A stretch of DNA of 64,000 nucleotides, taken from contig NZ_JAUFPQ010000009.1 of assembly GCF_030409305.1 (NCBI RefSeq), positions 332,643-396,642 of the forward strand, read 5' to 3'. The translations under genes and the position numbers were made by a program. A model generated the notes under the pieces. It ran no database searches. It saw nothing but the letters and a program-made list of their open reading frames with translations, and was not told where the DNA came from. Each line of letters starts with the position of its first letter. Position 1 is the stretch's first letter. The DNA comes from Halomonas maura. GTDB lineage: Bacteria; Pseudomonadota; Gammaproteobacteria; Pseudomonadales; Halomonadaceae. Below, in pieces: positions 1-6,913 of this stretch.

Positions 1-151
1 GCACGTCGAGGCGGGCCATCACGTCCCCGGCCAGCACCCGGCCCGCCGCCGCCTCGCCGGCGATGGTCTCGTCGGGCAGCGCGGTCACCCCGTCGAGCAG
101 GGCGACGAGGGCCGCCTCGACGGGCTGCAAGTCGCCGTGGTTATCAGCCAT
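1..151 (-). CDS. moeA: Molybdopterin molybdenumtransferase MoeA, N-terminal fragment (cut by window edge)
   Basis: Only the first 50 codons are in the window. The product starts MADNHGDLQPVEAALVALL and continues with a DGVTALPDETIAGEAAAGRVLAGDV stretch (residues about 22-46), which fits the N-terminal region of MoeA. MoeA inserts molybdate into molybdopterin to complete the cofactor needed by the formate dehydrogenase encoded upstream. The start ATG at 151 sits in the last of several 94-bp tandem repeats and lies 8 nt inside the stop of the preceding micro-ORF (shared ATGGCTGA). Its expression is therefore probably coupled to translation of the repeats. The assignment rests on a short fragment plus position directly after moaB, so it is likely but not certain. 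Confidence 0.75.
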   Translation of the reverse strand, partial: MADNHGDLQPVEAALVALLDGVTALPDETIAGEAAAGRVLAGDVMARLDV

Positions 152-245
152 GTTGGCCTCGCTCGGGAATCACCAGGTTGGCCGGAAGGTGTAGAGAGTT
201 GCACGGCTTGTGCCGGCCGTCGGCCGTCTCGGGGTTGTCAGCCAT
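144..245 (-). CDS. Repeat micro-ORF 4 (33 aa)
   Basis: Fourth copy, beginning MADNPETADGRHKPCN. Its TGA overlaps the moeA start codon at 151 by 8 nt, so ribosomes ending here could re-initiate on moeA. Confidence 0.4.
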   Translation of the reverse strand: MADNPETADGRHKPCNSLHLPANLVIPERGQHG

Positions 246-339
246 GTTGGCCTCGCTCGGGAATCGCCAGGTTGGCCGGAAGGTGTAGAGAGTTGCACGG
301 CTTGTGCCGACCGTCGACCGTCTCGTGGTTATCAGCCAT
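238..339 (-). CDS. Repeat micro-ORF 3 (33 aa)
   Basis: Third copy, beginning MADNHETVDGRHKPCN, with an A-to-V change in the first half and LAIPERGQHG at the end. The frame and both 8-nt overlaps are preserved. Confidence 0.4.
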   Translation of the reverse strand: MADNHETVDGRHKPCNSLHLPANLAIPERGQHG

Positions 340-433
340 GTTGGCCTCGCTCGGGGATCACCAGGTTGGCCGGAAGGTGTAGAGAGTTGCACGGCTTGTG
401 CCGGCCGTCGGCCGTCTCGGGGTTGTCAGCCAT
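332..433 (-). CDS. Repeat micro-ORF 2 (33 aa)
   Basis: Second copy of the 33-residue frame, beginning MADNPETADGRHKPCN. It has the same ATGGCTGA overlaps at both ends and a GAGGCC-type ribosome-binding site 10 nt before the ATG. The frame is intact despite several base differences from copy 1. Confidence 0.4.
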   Translation of the reverse strand: MADNPETADGRHKPCNSLHLPANLVIPERGQHG

Positions 434-527
434 GTTGGCCTCTTTCGGGGATCACCAGGTTGGCCGGAAGGTGTAGAGAGTTACATGGCTTGTGCCGACC
501 GTCGGCCGTCTCGTGGTTGTCAGCCAT
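426..527 (-). CDS. Repeat micro-ORF 1 (33 aa)
   Basis: This 33-codon frame starts at an ATG overlapping the moaB stop by 8 nt and ends in TGA overlapping the next micro-ORF start. The product begins MADNHETADGRHKPCN and ends ERGQHG. It fuses the first residues of MoeA to the last about 25 residues of MoaB. No function is known. It may act only by carrying ribosomes from moaB to moeA. Confidence 0.4.
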   Translation of the reverse strand: MADNHETADGRHKPCNSLHLPANLVIPERGQHG

Positions 528-1041
528 GCTGGCCTCGTTCGGGGATCACCAGATTCGCGAAGTTACACGGCTTGTGGCGACTGTCGAGCTGTTCGGCGAG
601 GATCCCGTCCCAGCCGGTGCGGCAGGCCCCGGTGGAGCCGGGCAGGCAGAACACCACGGTGGCGTTGGCCAGGCCGCCCAGGCAGCGGCTCTGCACGGTG
701 GAACTGCCCACCTCGTGCCAGGACAGCTGGCGGAAGAGTTCGCCGAAACCCTCGATGCGCTTGTCCAGCAGGACCGAGACGGCCTCGGGGGTGGAATCGC
801 GCCCGGTAAAGCCGGTTCCCCCGGTGGTGAGGACGACCTGGATGTCGGGGTCGGCGATCCAGGCCGCGACCACCGCGCGGATGCGGTAGACGTCATCGGC
901 GACGATGCGCTTGTCGGCCAGGCGATGGCCGGCGGCGGTGAGCCGCGCCACCAGCGCCTGGCCGCTGCGGTCGGTGTCCTCGGTGCGGGTATCCGAGACG
1001 GTGAGCACCGCCACCGAGAGGGGGATCATCGCCTCGCTCAT
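520..1041 (-). CDS. moaB: Molybdenum cofactor biosynthesis protein MoaB
   Basis: The 173-residue product matches the MoaB/Mog family, which adenylates molybdopterin before molybdate insertion. It starts MSEAMIPLSVAVLTVSDTR, carries the family signature LTTGGTGFTGRDSTPEA near residues 75-91, and has the LPGSTGACRTGWDGIL segment near residues 133-148. E. coli MoaB ends soon after the CNF motif. Here the tail continues as ANLVIPERGQHG, and this tail is duplicated in the downstream repeats. The start at 1041 overlaps the stop of the DUF1244 gene by 4 nt (ATGA), showing a coupled operon. It belongs to the cofactor set that serves the adjacent formate dehydrogenase. Confidence 0.93.
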   Translation of the reverse strand: MSEAMIPLSVAVLTVSDTRTEDTDRSGQALVARLTAAGHRLADKRIVADDVYRIRAVVAAWIADPDIQVVLTTGGTGFTGRDSTPEAVSVLLDKRIEGFGELFRQLSWHEVGSSTVQSRCLGGLANATVVFCLPGSTGACRTGWDGILAEQLDSRHKPCNFANLVIPERGQHG

Positions 1042-1358
1042 TGTCCGTTTTCCTGCTTGGCGGCCTGGCGGGCCTCGAAGGCGGCCTGCTGTTCCGGCGT
1101 GGCCTCGGCCTGGTAGAGGGTCTTCCACTCGCCGTAGGGCATGCCGTAGACGTATTCCCGGGCGGCCTCGTAGTCCAGCGTCGCGCCGCGCTCCTCGGCG
1201 GCGGCCACCAGCCACTTGGACAGGCAGTTGCGGCAGAAGTCGGCGAGGATCATCAGCTCGATGTTCTGCACCTCCTTGTGCTCGTCCAGGTGGCGCAGCA
1301 GACGGCGGAAGGCGGCGGCCTCGAGTTCGGTGCGGGTGCTGTCGTCAAGGTGTTGCAT
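1038..1358 (-). CDS. DUF1244 family protein
   Basis: The 106-residue product matches DUF1244 (SMc04008-like). It shows the paired-cysteine motif LADFCRNCLSKW and the C-terminal YVYGMPYGEWKTLYQ, both characteristic of the family. Function is unknown; the CxxC suggests metal binding but this is inference. The start at 1358 (MQHLDDSTRTELEAAAFRR) is preferred over an upstream in-frame Met because the family begins here. The stop overlaps the moaB start by 4 nt, so it is co-transcribed with the molybdenum-cofactor genes. A terminator separates it from the formate dehydrogenase genes. Confidence 0.9.
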   Translation of the reverse strand: MQHLDDSTRTELEAAAFRRLLRHLDEHKEVQNIELMILADFCRNCLSKWLVAAAEERGATLDYEAAREYVYGMPYGEWKTLYQAEATPEQQAAFEARQAAKQENGQ

Positions 1359-1410
1359 CGCGTTGGCTCCATGCTGGTGTCGGGCCCCTGGGGGGCGATA
1401 CCCCAGCTTA

Positions 1411-1438
1411 ACAAAAGACACCGCCCGTGGGCGGTGTC
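1411..1438 (-). terminator. Rho-independent terminator after fdhC
   Basis: The arms GACACCGCCC and GGGCGGTGTC form a 10-bp stem with a 2-nt spacer (1417-1438). Read on the minus strand the stem is followed by TTTTGT. It ends the formate dehydrogenase operon. Confidence 0.8.
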
Positions 1439-1457
1439 GTGACAGGGCGCGAGGCGA

Positions 1458-2528
1458 TCAGCCGGGGGGACGGGAGGCCGCTGACGATGGGTCCTTTGCC
1501 TCCTCCGGGGCGGCCTGGTCGGTCTTGCCCTTGACCTCCTCGTACCACAGGTTGTGATGCTGCCTGGCCCAGCTCTCGTCCACGTAGCCGTGGGTCATGC
1601 CCTCCAGGGCGCCCTCCGTGCCGAGGGTGCCGATATAGATATGGCCCAGTGCCACGGCGGTCAGGCCCAGCGCGCCGAGGGCATGGATGACGTTGGCCCA
1701 CTGCATGGTGTCGCGGGCCTGGCCGACGTTGGGGAAGTCCAGCACCAGGCCGCTGATCACGACCACCAGGCCGACGCTGGCCAGCAGCCAGTACCAGAGC
1801 TTCTCGCCGGCGTTGGCGAAGCCGGCATCCGGATGCCCCTTGCCGACCATGCCCCCACCCTGGCGCAGCCAGGCCAGGTCGTGGCGCCTGGGCAGGTTGT
1901 GGCGCAGGAAGCGGGCCAGCACCAGCAGCAGCAGGATGGCGAACAGCGGGCCCAGGTAGTTGTGCAGGGTCTTGGTGCCGATCATCAGGCCGGCCCAGGC
2001 GCCGTCGCCGAACAGCGGGCGCAGCAGGGCCTTGCCGTAGAGCAGCAACAGGCCGGTCAGGCCGAGCAGCAGGAACAGGCTGGCCACGCTCCAGTGCAGG
2101 GCGCGGTCCAGTACCGGCCAGCGCAGCAGCTTGCGCCCGGTGCGGGGCTCGTCGAGCCGCTGGCGGCCGACGACGAGATAGAACACCAGGATCATGGCCA
2201 GCATGCCGAGGATGGCGATGGCGCCGAAGGGCGAGACCCAGCGGTCGCGGATCTGCCGCCAGGTCTCGCCACTGGCATTGATCAGGTTGTAGGTGCTGTC
2301 TGCCCGGCTGTCGCGGAAGTTGGCGTCGGTCTCGCCAGCGCGGATCTGCCGCCAGGTGTCGGCGTCCACCGCGGGCACGGCGAAGGCGGCTTCCTGGCCG
2401 GGATTCGCCGCGCCGGGCGTGGTCGCCTGGGCCAGGGCCTGCCGGCCCAGGCCCGGGGCGGCCAGCAGCAGCGCCACCAGCAGGGCCGACAGCACGAGCC
2501 GCCAGGGGTCTCGCATCGCGATGCTCAT
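1458..2528 (-). CDS. fdhC: Formate dehydrogenase gamma subunit (cytochrome b556)
   Basis: This 356-residue membrane subunit would pass electrons from formate oxidation through haem b to the quinone pool. It has a hydrophobic N-terminal signal (LVLSALLVALLLAAP, residues 11-25) and then a periplasmic stretch of about 80 residues. At least four transmembrane segments follow, among them FGAIAILGMLAMILVFYLV and LLASVGLVVVISGLVL. Histidines suited to haem binding occur, for example in ALHWSV and LHNYLG. The extended N-terminal domain is typical of the fdh3-type gamma subunit, longer than E. coli FdnI. The start at 2528 has AAGGAGG 6 nt upstream. It is the last gene of the fdh operon and is followed by a terminator. 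Confidence 0.92.
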   Translation of the reverse strand: MSIAMRDPWRLVLSALLVALLLAAPGLGRQALAQATTPGAANPGQEAAFAVPAVDADTWRQIRAGETDANFRDSRADSTYNLINASGETWRQIRDRWVSPFGAIAILGMLAMILVFYLVVGRQRLDEPRTGRKLLRWPVLDRALHWSVASLFLLLGLTGLLLLYGKALLRPLFGDGAWAGLMIGTKTLHNYLGPLFAILLLLVLARFLRHNLPRRHDLAWLRQGGGMVGKGHPDAGFANAGEKLWYWLLASVGLVVVISGLVLDFPNVGQARDTMQWANVIHALGALGLTAVALGHIYIGTLGTEGALEGMTHGYVDESWARQHHNLWYEEVKGKTDQAAPEEAKDPSSAASRPPG

Positions 2529-2539
2529 GGTCTGCCTCC

Positions 2540-3154
2540 TTAGCCCTGCCGGGTGGCGTCATGGGCCAGCGAATCGGCCTCGGCCCGGGGGTTGCCGGAC
2601 CAGCCGCCATCCTCATGACCGCGGCGGACCACCCGCTGGCGGAAGATATCCGCGATCTCCTGGGCGTCACCGGCGAGCAGCGCCTTGGTGGAGCACATCT
2701 CGGCACACAACGGCAGCTTGCCCTCATCGATGCGGTTGGCGCCGTACTTGGCGTATTCCTCCTCCTTGCTGTCGGCCGGGCCCCCGGCGCAGAAGGTGCA
2801 CTTGTCCATCTTGCCACGCTCGCCGAAGGCGCTCTGCTGCGGGAACTGCGGCGCCCCGAAGGGGCAGGCGTAGAGGCAGTAGCCACAGCCGATGCACAGG
2901 TCCTTGTCGTGGAGCACGATGCCGTCGTCGCGCTGGTAGAGGGTCTCGGTGGGGCAGACGGCGATGCAGGGGGCATCGTCGCAGTGCATGCAGGCCACCG
3001 AGATCGATACCTCGCTGGGCTCGCCGTCGTCCAGGGTCACCACGCGGCGCCGCTGGATGCCCCATTCCACCTCGTTGGCGTTCTTGCAGGCGGTGACGCA
3101 GCCGTTGCACTCGATGCAGCGCTCGGCGTCACACATGAATTTCATCGTGGCCAT
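2540..3154 (-). CDS. fdhB: Formate dehydrogenase beta subunit (four 4Fe-4S clusters)
   Basis: The 204-residue ferredoxin-like subunit relays electrons between the catalytic and membrane subunits. Four cysteine sets are visible: C13-C16-C19-C23 (CIECNGCVTAC), CMHCDDAPCIAVCP, CIGCGYCLYACP, and a set contributed by CTFC and CAEMC near the C-terminus. It is shorter than E. coli FdnH (294 aa) because it lacks the C-terminal membrane anchor, as is usual for fdh3-type enzymes. It sits 11 nt upstream of fdhC and 19 nt downstream of fdhA, in one operon. Confidence 0.94.
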   Translation of the reverse strand: MATMKFMCDAERCIECNGCVTACKNANEVEWGIQRRRVVTLDDGEPSEVSISVACMHCDDAPCIAVCPTETLYQRDDGIVLHDKDLCIGCGYCLYACPFGAPQFPQQSAFGERGKMDKCTFCAGGPADSKEEEYAKYGANRIDEGKLPLCAEMCSTKALLAGDAQEIADIFRQRVVRRGHEDGGWSGNPRAEADSLAHDATRQG

Positions 3155-3173
3155 GATGTCCTCCCGTGGGCCG

Positions 3174-6029
3174 TCAGCCGGCCTTCTCGATGCGACAGAG
3201 CGTGCACTTGGTTTCCTGCATCTGGGTCACCGAGTCGTAGCCGTAGGTGGTGGCCGTGTTCGCGGCCTCGCCCAGTACATAGGGGGCCGACCCCTCGGGG
3301 TAGCGGTCGTGGAGATCCTCGCCCTGGAACAGGCCGCCGAAGTGGAAGGGCATGAACACCACCTCGCGGGCGACCCGCGGGGTGACCAGGGCCTGTACCC
3401 GCACGCGCCCCCCCTCGGCGCCCTCGACCCAGACCATCTCGCCATCGGCGACGCCGAGGTCGTTGGCCAGTGCCGGATTGATCTCGACGAACATCTGCTG
3501 CTGCAGCTCGGCGAGCCAGGACATGGAACGCGTCTCCTCGCCGCCGCCCTCGTACTCCACCAGCCGGCCGGAGGTGAGGATGATCGGGTAGGTACCGGTC
3601 ACGTCCTTCTGCTGGATGGACCGGTAGAGGGTCGGCAACCGGTAATGGGAGGCCACGTCGTCCCAGGTGGGGTAGTCGCTCACCAGGTCGCGGCGGCTGG
3701 TATAGAGCGGCTCGCGATGCTTGGGGATCGGGTCCGGGAAGGTCCAGACATTGCAGCGGGCCTTGGCGTTGCCGAAGGGGGCACACTCGTGGGCGATGGC
3801 CACCCGCTGGATGCCGCCGGACAGGTCGGTCTTCCAGTTCTGGCCCTCGGCGGCCTGCTGCTCCTGTGGGGTGAGATCGCCCCACCAGCCCAGGTCCTTG
3901 AGCATGGCGTCGGTGAACTCCGGGTAGCCGTCGTCCAGTTCCGAGTGGCGACTGAAGGAGCCGTCGGCGAGCAGGGACACGCCATCGCGTTCGATGCCGA
4001 AGCGGGCCCGGAAGGTCAGGCCGCCCTCGGACACCTTCTTGCTGGTGTCGTAGAGGATCGGGGTGCCGGGGTGGCCCATCTCGGCGCTGCCCCAGCAGGG
4101 CCAGGGCAGGCCGTAGTAGTCGCCGTCGGCGGGCCCGCCCTGGGCCTGCAGGGTCTCGAAGTCGAAGGTATGCCAGTTCTGCTGGTGGGCCTTGAGACGC
4201 TCCGGGCTCTGGCCGGTGTAGCCCACGGTCCACATGCCGCGGTTGAACTCCCGGGTGATGTCCTCGATCAGCGGCTCGCTGCCCTCGACGCGGATGTGCT
4301 TGAACAGCTGCTCGGCGAAGCCCAGCTTGCGAGCCAGCAGGTACATGATCTCGTGGTCGGGCTTGGACTCGAACAGCGGCTCGATGACCCGGTCGCGCCA
4401 CTGGAGGGAGCGGTTGGTGGCCGTGACGCTGCCGGTGGTCTCGAACTGGGTGCAGGCGGGCAGCAGGTAGACGCCGTCGCGGCGATCGTGCATGACCGCG
4501 GCCACGGTGGGATAGGGGTCGACGATGACCATCATCTCCAGCTGCTGCATCGCGCGGCGCATCTCGGTGCCGCGGGTCTGGGAGTTGACCGCGTGCCCCC
4601 AGTAGAACATCGCCTTGAGGCGGGTGCGCTGGGCGATGGCGTCCTCCTCCTCGAGGACTCCGTCGACCCAGCGGGACACGGTGATGCCGCTGGCGTTCAT
4701 CGGCTTGCCGTCGGCGTACTCGGCGGGGTCGAAGCGCCCGACGAGCCAGTCGTAGTCGAGGTCCCAGACCCTGGCCCAGTGCCGCCAGGCGCCCTCGGAG
4801 AGGCCATAGTAGCCGGGCAGCGAGTGCGACATCAGCCCCAGGTCGGTGGCGCCCTGGACGTTGTCGTGGCCGCGGAAGATGTTGGCGCCGCCGCCGGAGG
4901 TGCCGATGTTGCCCAGGGCGAGCTCCAGGATGCAGTAGGCCCGGGTGTTGTTGTTGCCGGTGGTGTGCTGGGTGCCGCCCATGCACCAGACGATGCAGCC
5001 GGGGCGGTTCTCGGCCAGGCGACGGGCCGTGTCGCGCATGGTCGCCTCGGGTACGCCGGTGATGTTCTCCACCACCTCCGGCGGGAAGGCCGCCACCTCG
5101 CTGCGCACATCGTCCATGCCGTAGACCCGCTGGGCGATGTACTCGCGATCCTCCCAGCCGTTCTCGAAGATGTGCCACAACAGCCCCCAGATGAAGGCCA
5201 CGTCGCTGCCGGGGCGCAGCCGCACATAGTGGTCGGCCTTGGCGGCGGTGCGGGTGAAGCGGGGGTCGACCACGATGATCTCGGCCTGGTTGCGCTCCTT
5301 GGCCAGCAGGATGTGCTGCATGGCCACGGGGTGGGCCTCGCAGGGGTTGGAGCCGATGAACATGATCGCCCGGCTGTGCTGGATGTCGTTGAGCGAGTTG
5401 GTCATCGCCCCGTAGCCCCAGGTGTTGGCGACCCCGGCCACCGTGGTGGAGTGGCAGATACGGGCCTGGTGGTCGGTGTTGTTGGTGCCCGCCAGGGCGG
5501 CGAACTTGCGCAGCAGGTAGGCCTGCTCGTTGTTGAACTTGGCCGAGCCCAGCCAGTAGACGCTGTCCGGGCCGTGCTGCTCGGTGAGCGCGAGCACCTT
5601 GTTGCCGATCTCCTCGATGGCCTGGTCCCAGTCCAGCCGCTGCCATTCGCCGTCGACCAGCTTCATGGGGTACTTCAGCCGCCGGGTGGAATGGCCGTGC
5701 TGGCGCAGCGACGCGCCCTTGGCGCAGTGGGCCCCGCGGTTGATCGGATGGTCGAAGGCCGGCTCCTGGCCGGTCCAGACCCCTTCCTGTACCTCCGCGT
5801 AGACCCCGCAGCCCACCGAGCAATGGGAACAGACGGTGCGCTTGGTCTCGATGGGAGCGTCGGAATACGGCGTCTTCTCCGCGGCGTCGACCCGGCGCAT
5901 CATCGGCGCGCCCATGAAGCCGGCGGCGGCCAGGCCGCCGGTGGTGGCACCGCTGCGCTTGAGAAACTGGCGCCGGGAGATGCCGAGCCCGCCGGTCCGG
6001 GGAGTGGATGAGCTTCGCGTCAGTCGCAT
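3174..6029 (-). CDS. fdhA: Formate dehydrogenase alpha subunit (molybdopterin, Cys-type)
   Basis: This 951-residue catalytic subunit oxidises formate to CO2 at a bis-molybdopterin Mo or W centre. A Tat signal (SRRQFLKRSG, residues 18-27) directs the folded protein to the periplasm. Cys67, Cys70, Cys74 and Cys102 bind an N-terminal 4Fe-4S cluster (CSHCSVGC...HCAKGAS). The active-site motif reads ARICHSTTV with Cys192-His193, where E. coli FdnG has selenocysteine-His. The codon is TGC, so no Sec machinery is needed. The C-terminal molybdopterin dinucleotide-binding domain occupies roughly the last 150 residues. Neighbouring genes supply a Tat-signal small protein, a TorD chaperone and FdhD, which fit its assembly. 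Confidence 0.96.
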   Translation of the reverse strand: MRLTRSSSTPRTGGLGISRRQFLKRSGATTGGLAAAGFMGAPMMRRVDAAEKTPYSDAPIETKRTVCSHCSVGCGVYAEVQEGVWTGQEPAFDHPINRGAHCAKGASLRQHGHSTRRLKYPMKLVDGEWQRLDWDQAIEEIGNKVLALTEQHGPDSVYWLGSAKFNNEQAYLLRKFAALAGTNNTDHQARICHSTTVAGVANTWGYGAMTNSLNDIQHSRAIMFIGSNPCEAHPVAMQHILLAKERNQAEIIVVDPRFTRTAAKADHYVRLRPGSDVAFIWGLLWHIFENGWEDREYIAQRVYGMDDVRSEVAAFPPEVVENITGVPEATMRDTARRLAENRPGCIVWCMGGTQHTTGNNNTRAYCILELALGNIGTSGGGANIFRGHDNVQGATDLGLMSHSLPGYYGLSEGAWRHWARVWDLDYDWLVGRFDPAEYADGKPMNASGITVSRWVDGVLEEEDAIAQRTRLKAMFYWGHAVNSQTRGTEMRRAMQQLEMMVIVDPYPTVAAVMHDRRDGVYLLPACTQFETTGSVTATNRSLQWRDRVIEPLFESKPDHEIMYLLARKLGFAEQLFKHIRVEGSEPLIEDITREFNRGMWTVGYTGQSPERLKAHQQNWHTFDFETLQAQGGPADGDYYGLPWPCWGSAEMGHPGTPILYDTSKKVSEGGLTFRARFGIERDGVSLLADGSFSRHSELDDGYPEFTDAMLKDLGWWGDLTPQEQQAAEGQNWKTDLSGGIQRVAIAHECAPFGNAKARCNVWTFPDPIPKHREPLYTSRRDLVSDYPTWDDVASHYRLPTLYRSIQQKDVTGTYPIILTSGRLVEYEGGGEETRSMSWLAELQQQMFVEINPALANDLGVADGEMVWVEGAEGGRVRVQALVTPRVAREVVFMPFHFGGLFQGEDLHDRYPEGSAPYVLGEAANTATTYGYDSVTQMQETKCTLCRIEKAG

Positions 6030-6056
6030 GGTATCGATCTCCTGGCGGGCGCGGAC

Positions 6057-6263
6057 TCAGTCGCGCAGGGTGGCGTAGTAGGCGCGGATATGCGCGGTCT
6101 CGCGGTAGCCCCGCGGTGTCTCGTCCCGCGCGGCGTCCTGCGCGGTGGTCTCGGCCTGCACCAGGGGCACCTGGCCGATGCCGGCGGCCGCCCCCGCCGC
6201 GACGGTGCCGAGGCCGAGGGTCTTGAGGAAGCGGCGGCGCTGGGGATTGCGTTCGGTGGACAT
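6057..6263 (-). CDS. Small Tat-signal formate dehydrogenase region protein (FdhX-like)
   Basis: The 68-residue product begins MSTERNPQRRRFLKTLGLG, a clear twin-arginine signal, followed by AAGAAAGIGQVPLVQA and a short mature part ending YRETAHIRAYYATLRD. It matches the small proteins found just upstream of fdh3-type fdhA genes. Its exact role is unknown; it may help assembly or act as a small subunit. The start at 6263 has GAGGAGA 6 nt upstream. It lies 27 nt before fdhA and 14 nt after the TorD-family gene. Confidence 0.88.
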   Translation of the reverse strand: MSTERNPQRRRFLKTLGLGTVAAGAAAGIGQVPLVQAETTAQDAARDETPRGYRETAHIRAYYATLRD

Positions 6264-6277
6264 GGGAGTCTCCTCGT

Positions 6278-6913
6278 TCAGGGCACGGGCGGGGTGACGA
6301 ACCGCACGGGGGCTTCGCTGCCGGTCGTTGCCAGGCGACGCGCCTCCTCGGCGAGAAAGGCGCGGCCGAGCTCACCGAGGCGGGCATAGAAGGGGGTGTC
6401 GACGGCGGCCAGGTCCGCCAGGCAGGGAGCCGCCCAGGGGGCCAGGTGACGGCGGTAGAAGCCGGCCTCCTCCCGGGGGGCGGTCTCCACCAGCAGTGCC
6501 ATGGCCTCCAGCTCCGCCGCCAGGTGATCCTCGGGGTCGCGGCTGTGCTCGGCGCGGGCGATGCCCAGACGACGCAGGTCGCGGCGCAGGGCGACCAGCG
6601 CCTCGTCCATCAGGGCGCCGTTGCGGTACCAGGAGGCATAGGGGGTGACGTCGCCCTCGATGACGCCGACCAGGTGGCGGAAATGGGCCCGCGCCAGGGC
6701 GTCCGCCGCGTCCGCCGCGGCGGCCTGGGCCAGGCCCTGCCAGGCCCGGGCCAGCTCGCCGTCGCCTTCGGGGGTCAGGGTCGCCAGCCAGGCGAGCAGC
6801 GCCTCGTCGGGCGGCGCCCGCAGCAGGCGGGCCAGCAGCCGGTAGATATCGGCGCGCAGGGCCCGCGTCTCGTCGCGGGGCTCGGCCGTTGGTGGTTCCC
6901 GGGTCATGGTCAT
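6278..6913 (-). CDS. TorD-family molybdoenzyme chaperone
   Basis: The 211-residue all-helical product matches the TorD/DmsD family, which binds Tat signals and holds apo-molybdoenzymes for cofactor insertion. Visible features are RADIYRLLARLLRAPPDEALLAWL near residues 19-42, a SWYRNG motif near the middle (family YxSxYR/DG-like loop), and EDHLAAELEAMALLVE near residues 125-140, corresponding to the family ExPDH-like helix. It starts at 6913 in a 4-nt ATGA overlap with the preceding iron-sulfur gene. An internal ATG two codons later is an alternative. The context says its client is FdhA. Confidence 0.88.
   Translation of the reverse strand: MTMTREPPTAEPRDETRALRADIYRLLARLLRAPPDEALLAWLATLTPEGDGELARAWQGLAQAAAADAADALARAHFRHLVGVIEGDVTPYASWYRNGALMDEALVALRRDLRRLGIARAEHSRDPEDHLAAELEAMALLVETAPREEAGFYRRHLAPWAAPCLADLAAVDTPFYARLGELGRAFLAEEARRLATTGSEAPVRFVTPPVP

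Larger units (their letters stand above)
144..580 (-). repeat. Tandem 94-bp repeats duplicating the moaB-moeA junction
   Basis: Four 94-bp units (about 152-245, 246-339, 340-433, 434-527) are followed by a diverged fifth copy that is the 3' end of moaB. Each unit carries, on the minus strand, a GAGG-like ribosome-binding site, an ATGGCTGA start/stop overlap, the MADN start of MoeA and the RHKPCN tail of MoaB. The period is exact: ATG codons fall at 527, 433, 339, 245 and 151. The units differ by scattered substitutions but no indels. The moaB-proximal copy lacks 12 nt that all the others contain. The repeats look like successive duplications of the moaB stop/moeA start boundary. Confidence 0.95.

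Noticed and set aside
144-580. CRISPR array
   Set aside because: The 94-bp units are contiguous with no unique spacers and lie in frame-preserving overlap with moaB and moeA.
2949-6011. 1020-codon open frame on the plus strand opposite fdhA
   Set aside because: Same antisense effect; no family resemblance, and fdhA covers the region with clear motifs.
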